NCBI RefSeq assembly: GCF_003595195.1
Contig: NZ_CP032418.1
Span: 1,438,501-1,502,500, forward strand
Source of the DNA: Paenisporosarcina cavernae
Lineage (GTDB): Bacteria > Bacillota > Bacilli > Bacillales_A > Planococcaceae
Direction: 5' to 3'
Length of the DNA stretch: 64,000 bases
In this document: positions 39,142-47,233 of the stretch, piece by piece
Position numbering within the stretch: position 1 is the stretch's first letter
Layout: every line of letters begins with the position of its first letter
Notes under the pieces: generated by a model
The model's input: the letters and a program-made list of their open reading frames with translations, nothing else
Told to the model about the DNA's origin: nothing
Databases searched by the model: none
Made by a program: the position numbers and the translations under genes

Positions 39142-40113
39142 TTATTTCAACGACAACCCAATTAATTCCGCGAACGAATCGGGAATTTTTTTCTTCGTCT
39201 TCGTTCCCCAAGCTTCATCATGTAACATGGAAACATTTGCGGTGTCTTGTGAAGCATAATACTCTTTTAATTCGACAAGCTTTGGATGATCCCCTGCTAT
39301 ACATATCGTATCAATTTTAGAAGTACCTGCTTGAAGGTTAAATTGATAGAATGATTGAATTCGATCAATTTCCTTGATCATCATTTCTTTGTGTGACTGC
39401 AATGTCATTTCATCTTCAAATGACTCTAGATATTGAAATCCAGAACGAGACTCGAGAGCGGAATACGCGTTTAACGCTTCCAAATCCACTGTTCGAACAT
39501 ATAGAGGTTCATGCTGATGAAAAAGACTCAACTGAATAACATCAAACTCAGCGTGAACTAATAGCACATGTGACGTTTCTTCTAATTGCTTTTCGTATTG
39601 AAAAACACGATACAGATTTAAAAAAGGGACGTCCATGACGATTGGTCGAAGTTTTGCTTGTTGCACAATGGATACGATTCGATTAACAGCCTCTTCTGGC
39701 ACCGCAAGCGTATTTACTTCCCACGCACCGTCTTTTTCAGAGGATCCAACAATTTCGATGATCGGATCTTTAAATGGCAAATGAAAAGACTCTCCTAAAT
39801 TCATATAGAGATGTCCTTTCCATTCATCCGCCGGAACATCAGATGGAATCGTCGTAGAACGAAGTAAAAGGTCATGCGCCGAATACGAAATGTACGTTTT
39901 CATTCCTGTTAACTTCAACTGTTTTACAATAGTACGTAACGTCTTCGTTACTTCCTCCGCTTGCGAAATCTCACCATTCTCTGCCCATTCTTCCTGCAAA
40001 ATCTTTTGCACAATATGGGTAATCTGATGGTGTTTATTCCCAACGAGTAGACGAATATATCGACTTGTAAACGTGATGAACACTGCTGGATGCTTTCCCC
40101 AATACGACGACAA
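39142..40113 (-). CDS. pilM: T4P assembly actin-like ATPase PilM
   Basis: 323-aa cytoplasmic protein with the actin-like PilM/ComM fold. It has an N-terminal beta segment HPAVFITFTSRYIRLLVG, a middle GVEW-type region, and MIKEIDRIQSFYQFN ... IDTICIAGDHPKLVELKEY near the C-terminus, where nucleotide binding is expected. PilM binds the N-terminal tail of PilN. It starts with TTG behind GGGGGGA and heads pilMNO-comC, downstream of the major pilin gene. Confidence 0.85.
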   Translation of the reverse strand: MSSYWGKHPAVFITFTSRYIRLLVGNKHHQITHIVQKILQEEWAENGEISQAEEVTKTLRTIVKQLKLTGMKTYISYSAHDLLLRSTTIPSDVPADEWKGHLYMNLGESFHLPFKDPIIEIVGSSEKDGAWEVNTLAVPEEAVNRIVSIVQQAKLRPIVMDVPFLNLYRVFQYEKQLEETSHVLLVHAEFDVIQLSLFHQHEPLYVRTVDLEALNAYSALESRSGFQYLESFEDEMTLQSHKEMMIKEIDRIQSFYQFNLQAGTSKIDTICIAGDHPKLVELKEYYASQDTANVSMLHDEAWGTKTKKKIPDSFAELIGLSLK

Positions 40114-40195
40114 ATCGATCCCCCCTAAACCTAACGCTGAAAATGAACGTAACCCTGTATGTATAGCAATAGTTTTAAAAACTATGTCGATGAAT

Positions 40196-40227
40196 AAAAT
40201 AACCCCCCTGCTAAAAGCAAAGGGGCT
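40196..40227 (-). terminator. Intercistronic terminator after the major pilin gene
   Basis: On the minus strand CCCC...GGGG with an inner GC stem is followed by GGTTATTTTATT. The tail is imperfect, so it likely lets a fraction through, keeping pilMNO-comC lower than the pilin. Confidence 0.7.
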
Positions 40228-40235
40228 TGAAATTA

Positions 40236-40685
40236 TTAAGGCATAACCGGCTTGGTATCTGAATTTAATTTCGACTCTGAAATTGCATTATAATAAGAGT
40301 GACTTCCGTCAAAATTATAAAGAGTAATCAAATATTGATTTGCATTTTTAGTGACTTTGGAAGTACTATAATAAGATTTACCATCGAATGAAGGATCAGC
40401 AGGTACAGCGTCTAAATAGCCAGCATCCACAAGTTCTTGGAGTGTCACACTATTAGTTCCTGTAAAATCAGAATTTTTGAAAGTGCCATCTGTTTTCCCT
40501 AATTTTGCAGCATTAATGATTAACAATGCATTCGAGCGGTGAGCATCTTCTTTCGAGTTATCAATAATATTCCCAATCGCAGGTACTGCAATGGCAGCGA
40601 TGATTCCTAGAATAACCACTACTGCTAATAATTCAATAAGCGTTAGACCTTTTTGATTCTTTAAGTGCTTTAACCATTTTCTCAC
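40236..40685 (-). CDS. Major type IV pilin (PilA-like prepilin)
   Basis: 149-aa prepilin. Its leader MRKWLKHLKNQKG is cut after Gly13 by ComC. The mature protein begins LTLIELLAVVVILGIIAAIA with Glu at +5, followed by a short globular domain of about 100 residues. It contains no cysteines, so there is no disulfide-bonded D-region. It starts at GTG behind GGGGGAA. The gene stands apart from its neighbours, with its own promoter, a c-di-GMP-II riboswitch-like leader and a downstream terminator, as expected of a highly expressed major subunit. A ComGC-like minor role is less likely, because no comG genes are here. Confidence 0.88.
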   Translation of the reverse strand: MRKWLKHLKNQKGLTLIELLAVVVILGIIAAIAVPAIGNIIDNSKEDAHRSNALLIINAAKLGKTDGTFKNSDFTGTNSVTLQELVDAGYLDAVPADPSFDGKSYYSTSKVTKNANQYLITLYNFDGSHSYYNAISESKLNSDTKPVMP

Positions 40686-40714
40686 GAATAAATTCCCCCA
40701 TTAGATTATTTTTG

Positions 40715-40788
40715 AAATCGGTGGGTGCACTAGTTGCTCAGAATCACCAAAGTGCCCAAATACTGGTAAATCTTCATTGCATCGACCT
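40715..40788 (-). promoter_or_regulatory. c-di-GMP-II riboswitch aptamer in the pilin leader
   Basis: This is a 74-nt element on the minus strand. I aligned it by eye to the C. difficile c-di-GMP-II aptamer as I remember it; the core aligns without gaps. Shared blocks are CAATGA, TTGGGCACTT, a GAG stretch, TAGTGCA and CCCACCG. Helix P1 is supported by covariation: AGGTCG pairs with CGATTT, where C. difficile has CGCGG with CCGUG. GCACT/AGTGC forms the inner helix. The 3' strand of P1 (GATT) could instead pair with AATC just before the pilin ribosome binding site, which suggests a translational ON switch. The aptamer call is strong; the mechanism is an inference. Confidence 0.85.
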
Positions 40789-40803
40789 TAGTAAACTATA
40801 CCT

Positions 40804-40833
40804 ATAATATAAGAAACTTAAACCAATTTACAA
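40804..40833 (-). promoter_or_regulatory. Promoter of the riboswitch-pilin transcript
   Basis: TTGTAA (40828-40833), an 18-nt spacer and TATTAT (40804-40809) on the minus strand. Transcription would begin near 40797, about 9 nt before the aptamer. The promoter lies in the gap after pilC. Confidence 0.6.
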
Positions 40834-40879
40834 GTGCTAATGTTCCTTTTTTGTCGATTTAGTACCATAAATGTCGAAT

Positions 40880-42088
40880 TTATTGCACTTCTGTCAAAAT
40901 TGTAAAAATTGGAATCATAATAGACGCGACAACAGAACCAATAACAACTGCCATGAACAATATTAATAGTGGTTCTAGTAATGTTTTCAATTGTTCTGCA
41001 CTTTGATCCACTTCTTGTTCGTAGAAATCCGCTACTTTGCCAAGCATAAAATCCAACGTCCCTGACTTCTCACCTAAATTCATCATTTGTGTGACAAAAG
41101 GTGGTATTGCCCAATGTCCCATTAACGGCTTTGAGATAGATTGACCTTCTTGCACACTTTTACTAGATTGGAGGAGCAAGTTTTCGATTACTTTATTGCC
41201 AACGACATTTCCAACAATGGTTAACGATTGAGTAACAGGAACACTCGCTTCGTATAATGTAGATAGTGTTCGCGTCATTCTAGCTAATATCGCTTTTTTT
41301 AGTAATGGTCCGAAAATAGGCATGCGCAACAAAGCAGTGTCGATGATTAATCGTCCACTTTCTTGTTTTCGAACGAATAGGAATAGTGTGATTAGCCCTA
41401 TCACTAGTATTCCAATGAACCACCAGTAGGAAGAGACAAACGCACTCATTCCTAAAAGTAATTTTGTCGAAAGCGGTAACTCTGCCCCAAACGAAGTAAA
41501 CATGGAAGCAAACCGAGGCACGATAAATCCTATTAAGAAAAAGATGACGATAATCGACACCACAAGCAAAACGAGTGGGTACGTCATAGCTGCTTTCACT
41601 TTCGCTCTTGTTTGATGCGATTTTTCATAGTAAATCGCTAAACGATCTAAAATCTCGTCAAATTGCCCCCCCACTTCTCCAGCTCGTAACATGTTCGAAA
41701 AAAGTGACGGAAATACTTTCGGGTGTTTAGTTGCTGCGTCTGAAAAAGGAATCCCCATTTTTAAATCTTCTAAAATCAGAGAAAGAACTCGCTTCATTTT
41801 TTTAGATGTTGCTTGTTCTTGTAAAATACTCGTAGCATCGAGAATTGTAATACCTGCTTTGATTAACGTGGAAAATTGACGGATAAATAATACTAGTTCT
41901 TTAAATGAAACTTCTCGTTGAAAAGAAGGAAGCTCTGCATATAATAGCCCTTTCTTTTCCTCAAGAGTTCGGACAGCTATTTGTTTTGTGACAAGTATTT
42001 GCCTTGCTTCTGTGCTGGACGTCGCTTTGACATTCCCTTTGACGAACTTTCCTTGTCGATTTCGACCTTCGTATACAAAGTATCCCAT
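40880..42088 (-). CDS. pilC: T4P inner-membrane platform protein PilC (GspF family)
   Basis: 402-aa polytopic protein. It opens with a GspF N-terminal segment (FVYEGRNRQGKFVKGNVKA), then two T2SSF repeats (FIRQFSTLIKAGITILDA and ARMTRTLSTLYEASVPVTQSL), each followed by hydrophobic helices. It ends MIPIFTILTEV. It couples the PilB and PilT motors to the growing pilus. It is spaced 1 nt from pilT. Confidence 0.95.
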   Translation of the reverse strand: MGYFVYEGRNRQGKFVKGNVKATSSTEARQILVTKQIAVRTLEEKKGLLYAELPSFQREVSFKELVLFIRQFSTLIKAGITILDATSILQEQATSKKMKRVLSLILEDLKMGIPFSDAATKHPKVFPSLFSNMLRAGEVGGQFDEILDRLAIYYEKSHQTRAKVKAAMTYPLVLLVVSIIVIFFLIGFIVPRFASMFTSFGAELPLSTKLLLGMSAFVSSYWWFIGILVIGLITLFLFVRKQESGRLIIDTALLRMPIFGPLLKKAILARMTRTLSTLYEASVPVTQSLTIVGNVVGNKVIENLLLQSSKSVQEGQSISKPLMGHWAIPPFVTQMMNLGEKSGTLDFMLGKVADFYEQEVDQSAEQLKTLLEPLLILFMAVVIGSVVASIMIPIFTILTEVQ

Positions 42089-42089
42089 G

Positions 42090-43130
42090 TTAAATTGTTT
42101 TCTCCATTAAGTAAGGTCCGACCACTTCTTCGTCTACTTTTCCTTCATCAATTAAACGACTGATTTCGGATTCCATCGTCCTCATACCAAGCGAGCGACC
42201 GGATTGAATAACGGAGGTGATTTGATGAATTTTTTCTGTACGAATTAAGTTTTTCACTGCTGGAACATTGACTAAAATTTCAAAAGCGCCAATACGTCCT
42301 TTGCCTTCTTTTTTCGGGAACAGGCGTTGGGACACAACCGCTTGCAACACAGAAGCCAATTGAATACGAATTTGCGGTTGCTGAGATGGTGGAAATACGT
42401 CAATAATACGATCAATTGTCATGACAGCATTTGTTGTATGGAGTGTTGCAAACACTAAATGGCCAGTTTCAGCTGCGGTAATGGCAGTTGAAATCGTTTC
42501 TAAGTCACGCATTTCACCTACTAAAATTACATCAGGATCTTGTCGCAACGAAGATCGTAATCCCGTGGCAAATGATTTTGTATCAAAGCCTACCTCTCGT
42601 TGGTTGATCATACAAGTTCCATGACTGTGAAGGTATTCAATAGGATCTTCGAGTGTAATAATATGCTTTTTCATTGTTTTGTTCATTTCGGCAATCATCG
42701 AAGCTAGTGTCGTGGATTTACCAGATCCCGTTGGGCCCGTTACTAATACAAGACCTTGCGGTTTCATCGAAATCGAGCGCAATACTTCTGGGAGGTCTAA
42801 CTCTTCGTAGCTAGGAATGTGTGTTGGAATAACTCGAAACGCTAAACTAACACAATCCCGTTGATGATACGCATTTACACGAAATCTGGAGACTCCCGGT
42901 AGACCATACGAGAAATCTAGTTCCCCTTTTTCTAAAAATTTCGTCCACATATCATCTGAAAGAATCGACTTTGCCATCGATTCTGTATCTTCCGGTTTTA
43001 ACGAATCCTTGCCAAACTTTTTCAGTTCTCCGTCTAGTCGCATAATTGGCGGCATTCCAACGGTTAAATGGACATCTGAAGTACCTAGTTCATACGCTGC
43101 TTGTAATAACTGATGTAAATGCTCACTCAT
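42090..43130 (-). CDS. pilT: T4P retraction ATPase PilT
   Basis: 346-aa hexameric ATPase. The N-terminal PAS-like domain starts LGTSDVHLTVGMPPIMRLDGEL, given partly. Walker A GPTGSGKSTT lies near residue 131, with the Asp box, ILVGEMRDLETI (Walker B) and HLVFATLHT His box following. The late motif AVKNLIRTEKIHQ corresponds to AIRNLIRE of PilT proteins. A dedicated retraction motor implies that these pili retract, which is compatible with twitching or DNA uptake. Confidence 0.95.
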   Translation of the reverse strand: MSEHLHQLLQAAYELGTSDVHLTVGMPPIMRLDGELKKFGKDSLKPEDTESMAKSILSDDMWTKFLEKGELDFSYGLPGVSRFRVNAYHQRDCVSLAFRVIPTHIPSYEELDLPEVLRSISMKPQGLVLVTGPTGSGKSTTLASMIAEMNKTMKKHIITLEDPIEYLHSHGTCMINQREVGFDTKSFATGLRSSLRQDPDVILVGEMRDLETISTAITAAETGHLVFATLHTTNAVMTIDRIIDVFPPSQQPQIRIQLASVLQAVVSQRLFPKKEGKGRIGAFEILVNVPAVKNLIRTEKIHQITSVIQSGRSLGMRTMESEISRLIDEGKVDEEVVGPYLMEKTI

Positions 43131-43145
43131 TCGTTCACGTCCTTT

Positions 43146-44780
43146 TTATTCGTTGGTTACTTTTAGCACTTCTTCAAGAGTCGTGATGCCTGCTTTTACT
43201 TTTAATAAACCATCATCTATTAACGGGATCATGCCTTGTTTCATCGCTTCTTTTTTCACATCTTGCATACTCGCTTGATTAAACAGCATGGACCGAATAG
43301 TATCTTCTACAACGAAAATTTCATGAATACCGATTCTTCCTTTAAAGCCAGTGCCACGACACTTGTCACAGCCTTTTCCAAATGAAATCGTGGAAAGATC
43401 AATCATTCGACGCTCAAAAATCTTCTTCTCCATTTCATTCGGCTCCCTTGTTTCGACACAATGAACACATATTTTCCGAACGAGTCGTTGCGATACAACT
43501 CCACTTAACGCAGAAATCACCATGTATGGTTCTACATTCATGTCTAATAAGCGCGGAACTGTACTAATTGCATCATTTGTATGTAATGTACTTAAAACAA
43601 AATGGCCAGTTAAAGCAGATCTTACTGCAATTTCAGCCGTTTCTTCATCTCGAATTTCTCCAACCATAATGATATTCGGATCTTGACGAAGTATCGCCCG
43701 CAATCCAGCTGCAAACGTCAATTGTATAGAGGGATTTACTTGGACTTGGTTAATTCCTTCAATTTGATATTCTACAGGATCTTCTATCGTGACAATATTT
43801 GTTCCTTCACTATTTAAATGTTGTAATGCTGAATATAACGTGGTCGTTTTTCCCGAACCTGTAGGGCCGGTAAGTAATACAAGTCCAGATGGTTGTTCAA
43901 TTAGTTGAATAAAGGATTGTAAATAGCGTTTATTTAAATCTAAATTGTTTAATGTTTTCAATCCTTTTGCTGGATCTAAAATACGAATAACTACCTTCTC
44001 ACCATTAATCGTGGGTAATATTGATAAGCGCAAATCGTACGTTTGATTTCCCATGGTTAGGCGTATTTTACCGTCTTGTGGCAGTCGTGATTCGGTAATA
44101 TTTAGATTCGCCATGATTTTCAGTCGGGCAACCAATGAAGCAAATGCCTCTCTCCCTAGAACGCGATCTCGTTTTAATACGCCATCAACTCGGTAACGAA
44201 CGATTAATTGATCTTCGTGAGGGTCTATATGTATATCTGATGCACCTAAAGCTATCCCCTGAGAGAAGAGTTGATTCGATAATTTAATAGCAGGTGCTTC
44301 TTCCGAGTTGTCATACGCGGCTTCACCAGCCGTTTCGTACAAAATCGATTCACTTGTTTTCGTGAACTTTTCAATGCTGTCTAAAATGTCGTTTTTAGAA
44401 GAAATGACAGGGACAACTTTAAAGCCTGTCCGTAATTCGATGTCGTCAATTGTCATATAATCCAGTGGATCGGCCATTGCTACAGTTAACGTGTCATCCC
44501 TTTTAAGAATCGGCAAGGCATAATTTCGAATGCTGTATTCTTTTCCTACAAGAGACAACAGAGTTTCATCAATTGGATACATCGTCAAGGAAACGTGCGC
44601 AATTCCTAACTGGTACTCTAGCACTTCTATTAGCTGCTGATCTGTCAGAAACCCACGTTTAACTAATGCATCCCCTAATCTTTCTTGTGAAGATTTACGC
44701 TGCAATGTTTCAACTAACTGTTCTTGCGTAATAATATTCGTTTCAACAAGTAAGTCTCCTAAACGTTTTCGTTCCGGCAT
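43146..44780 (-). CDS. pilB: T4P extension ATPase PilB (GspE family)
   Basis: 544-aa ATPase. N-terminal GspEN/MshEN domain (about 1-150: LGDLLVETNIITQEQLVE, GDALVKRGFLTDQQLIE). The catalytic core has Walker A GPTGSGKTTTLYSAL near residue 304, IEDPVEYQIEGINQVQVN and GEIRDEETAEIAVR. A zinc-binding tetra-Cys insertion follows (CVHC ... CDKC). MshEN domains in some PilB homologues bind c-di-GMP. The first copy, from LGDLLVETNIIT, carries RLGxxLVxxGxLT-like residues, so direct regulation is possible but unproven. Confidence 0.95.
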   Translation of the reverse strand: MPERKRLGDLLVETNIITQEQLVETLQRKSSQERLGDALVKRGFLTDQQLIEVLEYQLGIAHVSLTMYPIDETLLSLVGKEYSIRNYALPILKRDDTLTVAMADPLDYMTIDDIELRTGFKVVPVISSKNDILDSIEKFTKTSESILYETAGEAAYDNSEEAPAIKLSNQLFSQGIALGASDIHIDPHEDQLIVRYRVDGVLKRDRVLGREAFASLVARLKIMANLNITESRLPQDGKIRLTMGNQTYDLRLSILPTINGEKVVIRILDPAKGLKTLNNLDLNKRYLQSFIQLIEQPSGLVLLTGPTGSGKTTTLYSALQHLNSEGTNIVTIEDPVEYQIEGINQVQVNPSIQLTFAAGLRAILRQDPNIIMVGEIRDEETAEIAVRSALTGHFVLSTLHTNDAISTVPRLLDMNVEPYMVISALSGVVSQRLVRKICVHCVETREPNEMEKKIFERRMIDLSTISFGKGCDKCRGTGFKGRIGIHEIFVVEDTIRSMLFNQASMQDVKKEAMKQGMIPLIDDGLLKVKAGITTLEEVLKVTNE

Positions 44781-44876
44781 ATCAAACGACCTCTCTGTGG
44801 GTAAATGTTGTATACTTCTAGTATATAAGATACAGTAGGTAAATTGATAGAAACTTTTGACAAAGGGGGATGTTAG

Positions 44877-45326
44877 ATGCAGCGAAATGAAGGTTTTACA
44901 TTAATCGAAGTATTAGCTTCTATCGTGTTAATCAGTCTCCTCTTTTTGTCTTTTTTTAGTTTATTTCCTCACATTTCATTTTTAAATGACAAGACGGCAG
45001 AGAATTTAACAGCTGCAACCGTCGCAAAAGAGATTCATGCGGAGCTGAAACAGCAAACCTATACATACTCTCCAACTCAACCTATTACAATCATCAACAG
45101 TACTCCGCCAACAGTAGACGGAAATATCGTGAGATACCAAGGGTCATATAGAGGATTCGATGTAACGATCGAAATCGATGGAAACAAAATCTTTAGCGGA
45201 CAAACAGTGGAGTTAACACAAGTCCATGTGAAGGTGTATGATCAAAAAGCTCGTCCGATTGATGAGACAACGAACCCTTTAAGTGAAACATATGGATATG
45301 TTGAGGTGTCAAACAATGAAGAATGA
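44877..45326 (+). CDS. Minor prepilin, PilV/GspI-like
   Basis: 149-aa prepilin with the leader MQRNEG cut before FTLIEVLASIVLISLL. Glu is at mature +5. The mature domain is about 120 residues with no cysteines. It is the first of three prepilin-like genes on the plus strand, divergent from pilB, and so probably a minor pilin of the tip-initiation complex. The ATG follows AAAGGGGGATG. It overlaps the next gene by 11 nt. Confidence 0.82.
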   Translation: MQRNEGFTLIEVLASIVLISLLFLSFFSLFPHISFLNDKTAENLTAATVAKEIHAELKQQTYTYSPTQPITIINSTPPTVDGNIVRYQGSYRGFDVTIEIDGNKIFSGQTVELTQVHVKVYDQKARPIDETTNPLSETYGYVEVSNNEE

Positions 45327-45738
45327 AAAAGGAGTTACGCTCGTTGAATTACTTGCTTCCATCGTCTTAGTTGGGTTATTCGGCACTATTATATGGACAT
45401 TATTTTTTCAAGGTTTTTCTTTTAACGAAACAGAAGTTTCCAAGCAACAAATCCAACAAGAAGCAACGCTACTTCTAAATGGAATAGATGCCGTTCATCA
45501 AAAAGGGAAACCGTATAGCATTACTGTTACTCCAACGAGTGTTATCCTGAGTGATACAAATTCGAACGAGATTTTATTTGAAAGTACTAGACAAGGAATA
45601 ACTTATGAACTAGTTTCCATAACAAAGAATGACGTAGTCCCTAAAACGGAAAGTTTATCAATTGATCTACTCGTTAAAAGTGAGCGAAATACTAACCTTA
45701 CAGCAGAAGTAAAAACCACATTTAGGAAACTGAAATAG
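45316..45738 (+). CDS. Minor prepilin, PilW/GspJ-like
   Basis: 140-aa prepilin with the leader MKNEKG cut before VTLVELLASIVLVGLFGTI and Glu at +5. The ATG at 45316 has GAGGTG at 7 nt and lies inside the end of the upstream prepilin gene, so the two are coupled. The longer open frame from 45283 is an artefact. The mature part is beta-rich with the PilW-like pattern ILFESTRQGITYELV. It is followed 10 nt later by the GspK/PilX-like gene. Confidence 0.8.
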   Translation: MKNEKGVTLVELLASIVLVGLFGTIIWTLFFQGFSFNETEVSKQQIQQEATLLLNGIDAVHQKGKPYSITVTPTSVILSDTNSNEILFESTRQGITYELVSITKNDVVPKTESLSIDLLVKSERNTNLTAEVKTTFRKLK

Positions 45739-45748
45739 GAGGTGCCAG

Positions 45749-47080
45749 ATGAAACAACTTACGAATGAAAGAGGTTATACGTTACTGCTGACGTTAGTTA
45801 TTGCAGTCTTAATCGTAGGATTCATTAGCCTCTTATTAGCTGGTACGCTCACCCAACAAACACAAGTAGAAAAAACAGATCACAATTTTGTAGCAGACGA
45901 TGTTGCCGAAATGGGAATGGAATATTATCGTGCCGATATTTTAAATAAGTACGTGATAACTGCAAAGGAAGTCAAAACTGCCATACAGGACGCTATAACT
46001 ACGAATCCAGAAAAATATGTTACAGCAACTCAAGTTCAACAGTTAGAGCAAGAGAAAGAAGAAGCGGGTATTAATAGCCTTCGAGGATACATAGAGGCTT
46101 ATACATTATCGAACCATTTAGTAGAAAAGGATAAATCCGAATTTCAATTATATTCTGTTCCCAAAACCTCACTTGCATCGAATGCTGTACAAGTTAAAAT
46201 CGAGCTAAAAGGAAATTATTTAGAGGCGGTTCAATTAAGTACACTCTCTCTGTTATTACCCATCAACTTAGTAAACACTAATTTTAATGGCGGAAGTGGA
46301 AATGGTTCAGGCGGAAATAGTTATGATCAGTTATTTCCAACTCCCGATTTCCAACTTCCTGAAAACATTTCAGCATGTGATGACGCATTTTCAAATTCAC
46401 CTTGCAAAATTTATGATACAAAAGTCAATTTATCAACTATTCCCGACGACACAGTTGTCTATTTCGTAGGTAATCTTTCTGCAAATCAAACACTTATGGG
46501 ATTAGACGGAAGAAATGGAACATTGTACTTATTAGGAAATTTAGATATACAAAATTCCACCAATATTGAAAATGTGAATGTTTTTATTCAAGGAGAGTCC
46601 TCCTACAATCATTTAGAGGCAAAAAACGCTAAATTCTACTACGGAGATGACTTAGATTTTAAAATTGAAACCACATTTACGAACTCTATCATTCGGATTG
46701 CAGGCACCGCAGTTCAAGGTAGCAATTCGCATGGAAATAAAGGAATAGAGTTGGATCATTCTACGTTGTCATTTGAAGGTGCCAACAACACAATTAGTAA
46801 AATCACGATGAATCATAACGCAAAGGTTTGTGTTGCAAATAATACGACAATTGATGTGATTGATCATTCAAGCGGCACTATTTACGTGAAAGAAGGGGTT
46901 ACGTTCTCTCCATCCACCCATTTATCAAAGAACTATGTGCAAGTACTTTCTGATGCTGAATTTACCTCCACATGTATTGGGACACCCTCTGGTGGTAGTA
47001 CTTCAGTTAAAACTGATATAAATGTTAACTTAGAAAACATTACAAACGACGTAGAATATGATATTCAAACTCCTGAATAA
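45749..47080 (+). CDS. Large tip-type prepilin-like protein (GspK/PilX-like) with beta-helical C-terminal part
   Basis: 443-aa protein. The short leader MKQLTNERG is followed by YTLLLTLVIAVLIVGFISLL. The residue at +5 is Leu instead of Glu, as in GspK/PilX subunits that cap the pilus tip. After an alpha-helical part with VADDVAEMGMEYYRADIL (about residues 50-75) comes a Gly/Ser/Asn linker near 180. A long repetitive beta region (about 230-420) with many Asn, Thr and Gly and cysteines near 205-215, 367 and 410 resembles a beta-helix. A tip adhesin is an inference. I do not recognise the C-terminal part. Confidence 0.7.
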   Translation: MKQLTNERGYTLLLTLVIAVLIVGFISLLLAGTLTQQTQVEKTDHNFVADDVAEMGMEYYRADILNKYVITAKEVKTAIQDAITTNPEKYVTATQVQQLEQEKEEAGINSLRGYIEAYTLSNHLVEKDKSEFQLYSVPKTSLASNAVQVKIELKGNYLEAVQLSTLSLLLPINLVNTNFNGGSGNGSGGNSYDQLFPTPDFQLPENISACDDAFSNSPCKIYDTKVNLSTIPDDTVVYFVGNLSANQTLMGLDGRNGTLYLLGNLDIQNSTNIENVNVFIQGESSYNHLEAKNAKFYYGDDLDFKIETTFTNSIIRIAGTAVQGSNSHGNKGIELDHSTLSFEGANNTISKITMNHNAKVCVANNTTIDVIDHSSGTIYVKEGVTFSPSTHLSKNYVQVLSDAEFTSTCIGTPSGGSTSVKTDINVNLENITNDVEYDIQTPE

Positions 47081-47104
47081 TAAAGCAAGTTAGCATTAGA
47101 ATAA

Positions 47105-47157
47105 AAACCGAACGATATCGACGTACTTCTTCCGTGTCGAAATCGTTCGGTTTTTTT
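47105..47157 (+). terminator. Terminator of the plus-strand prepilin operon
   Basis: The long inverted repeat AAACCGAACGAT ... ATCGTTCGGTTT is followed by seven T on the plus strand. The minus-strand side also has an A/T tail. Confidence 0.88.
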
Positions 47158-47233
47158 AAGAAACTAGATGCTATCGAGATTGAAAAGCTTCACTTGAAAC
47201 TTCGTTTTTTTATTTCATCAGACTTCTAGCTTT

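Noticed and set aside
44781-44876. Second riboswitch between pilB and the divergent prepilins
   Set aside because: The gap is only 96 bp and shows no aptamer-like conserved blocks; it just holds the divergent start regions.
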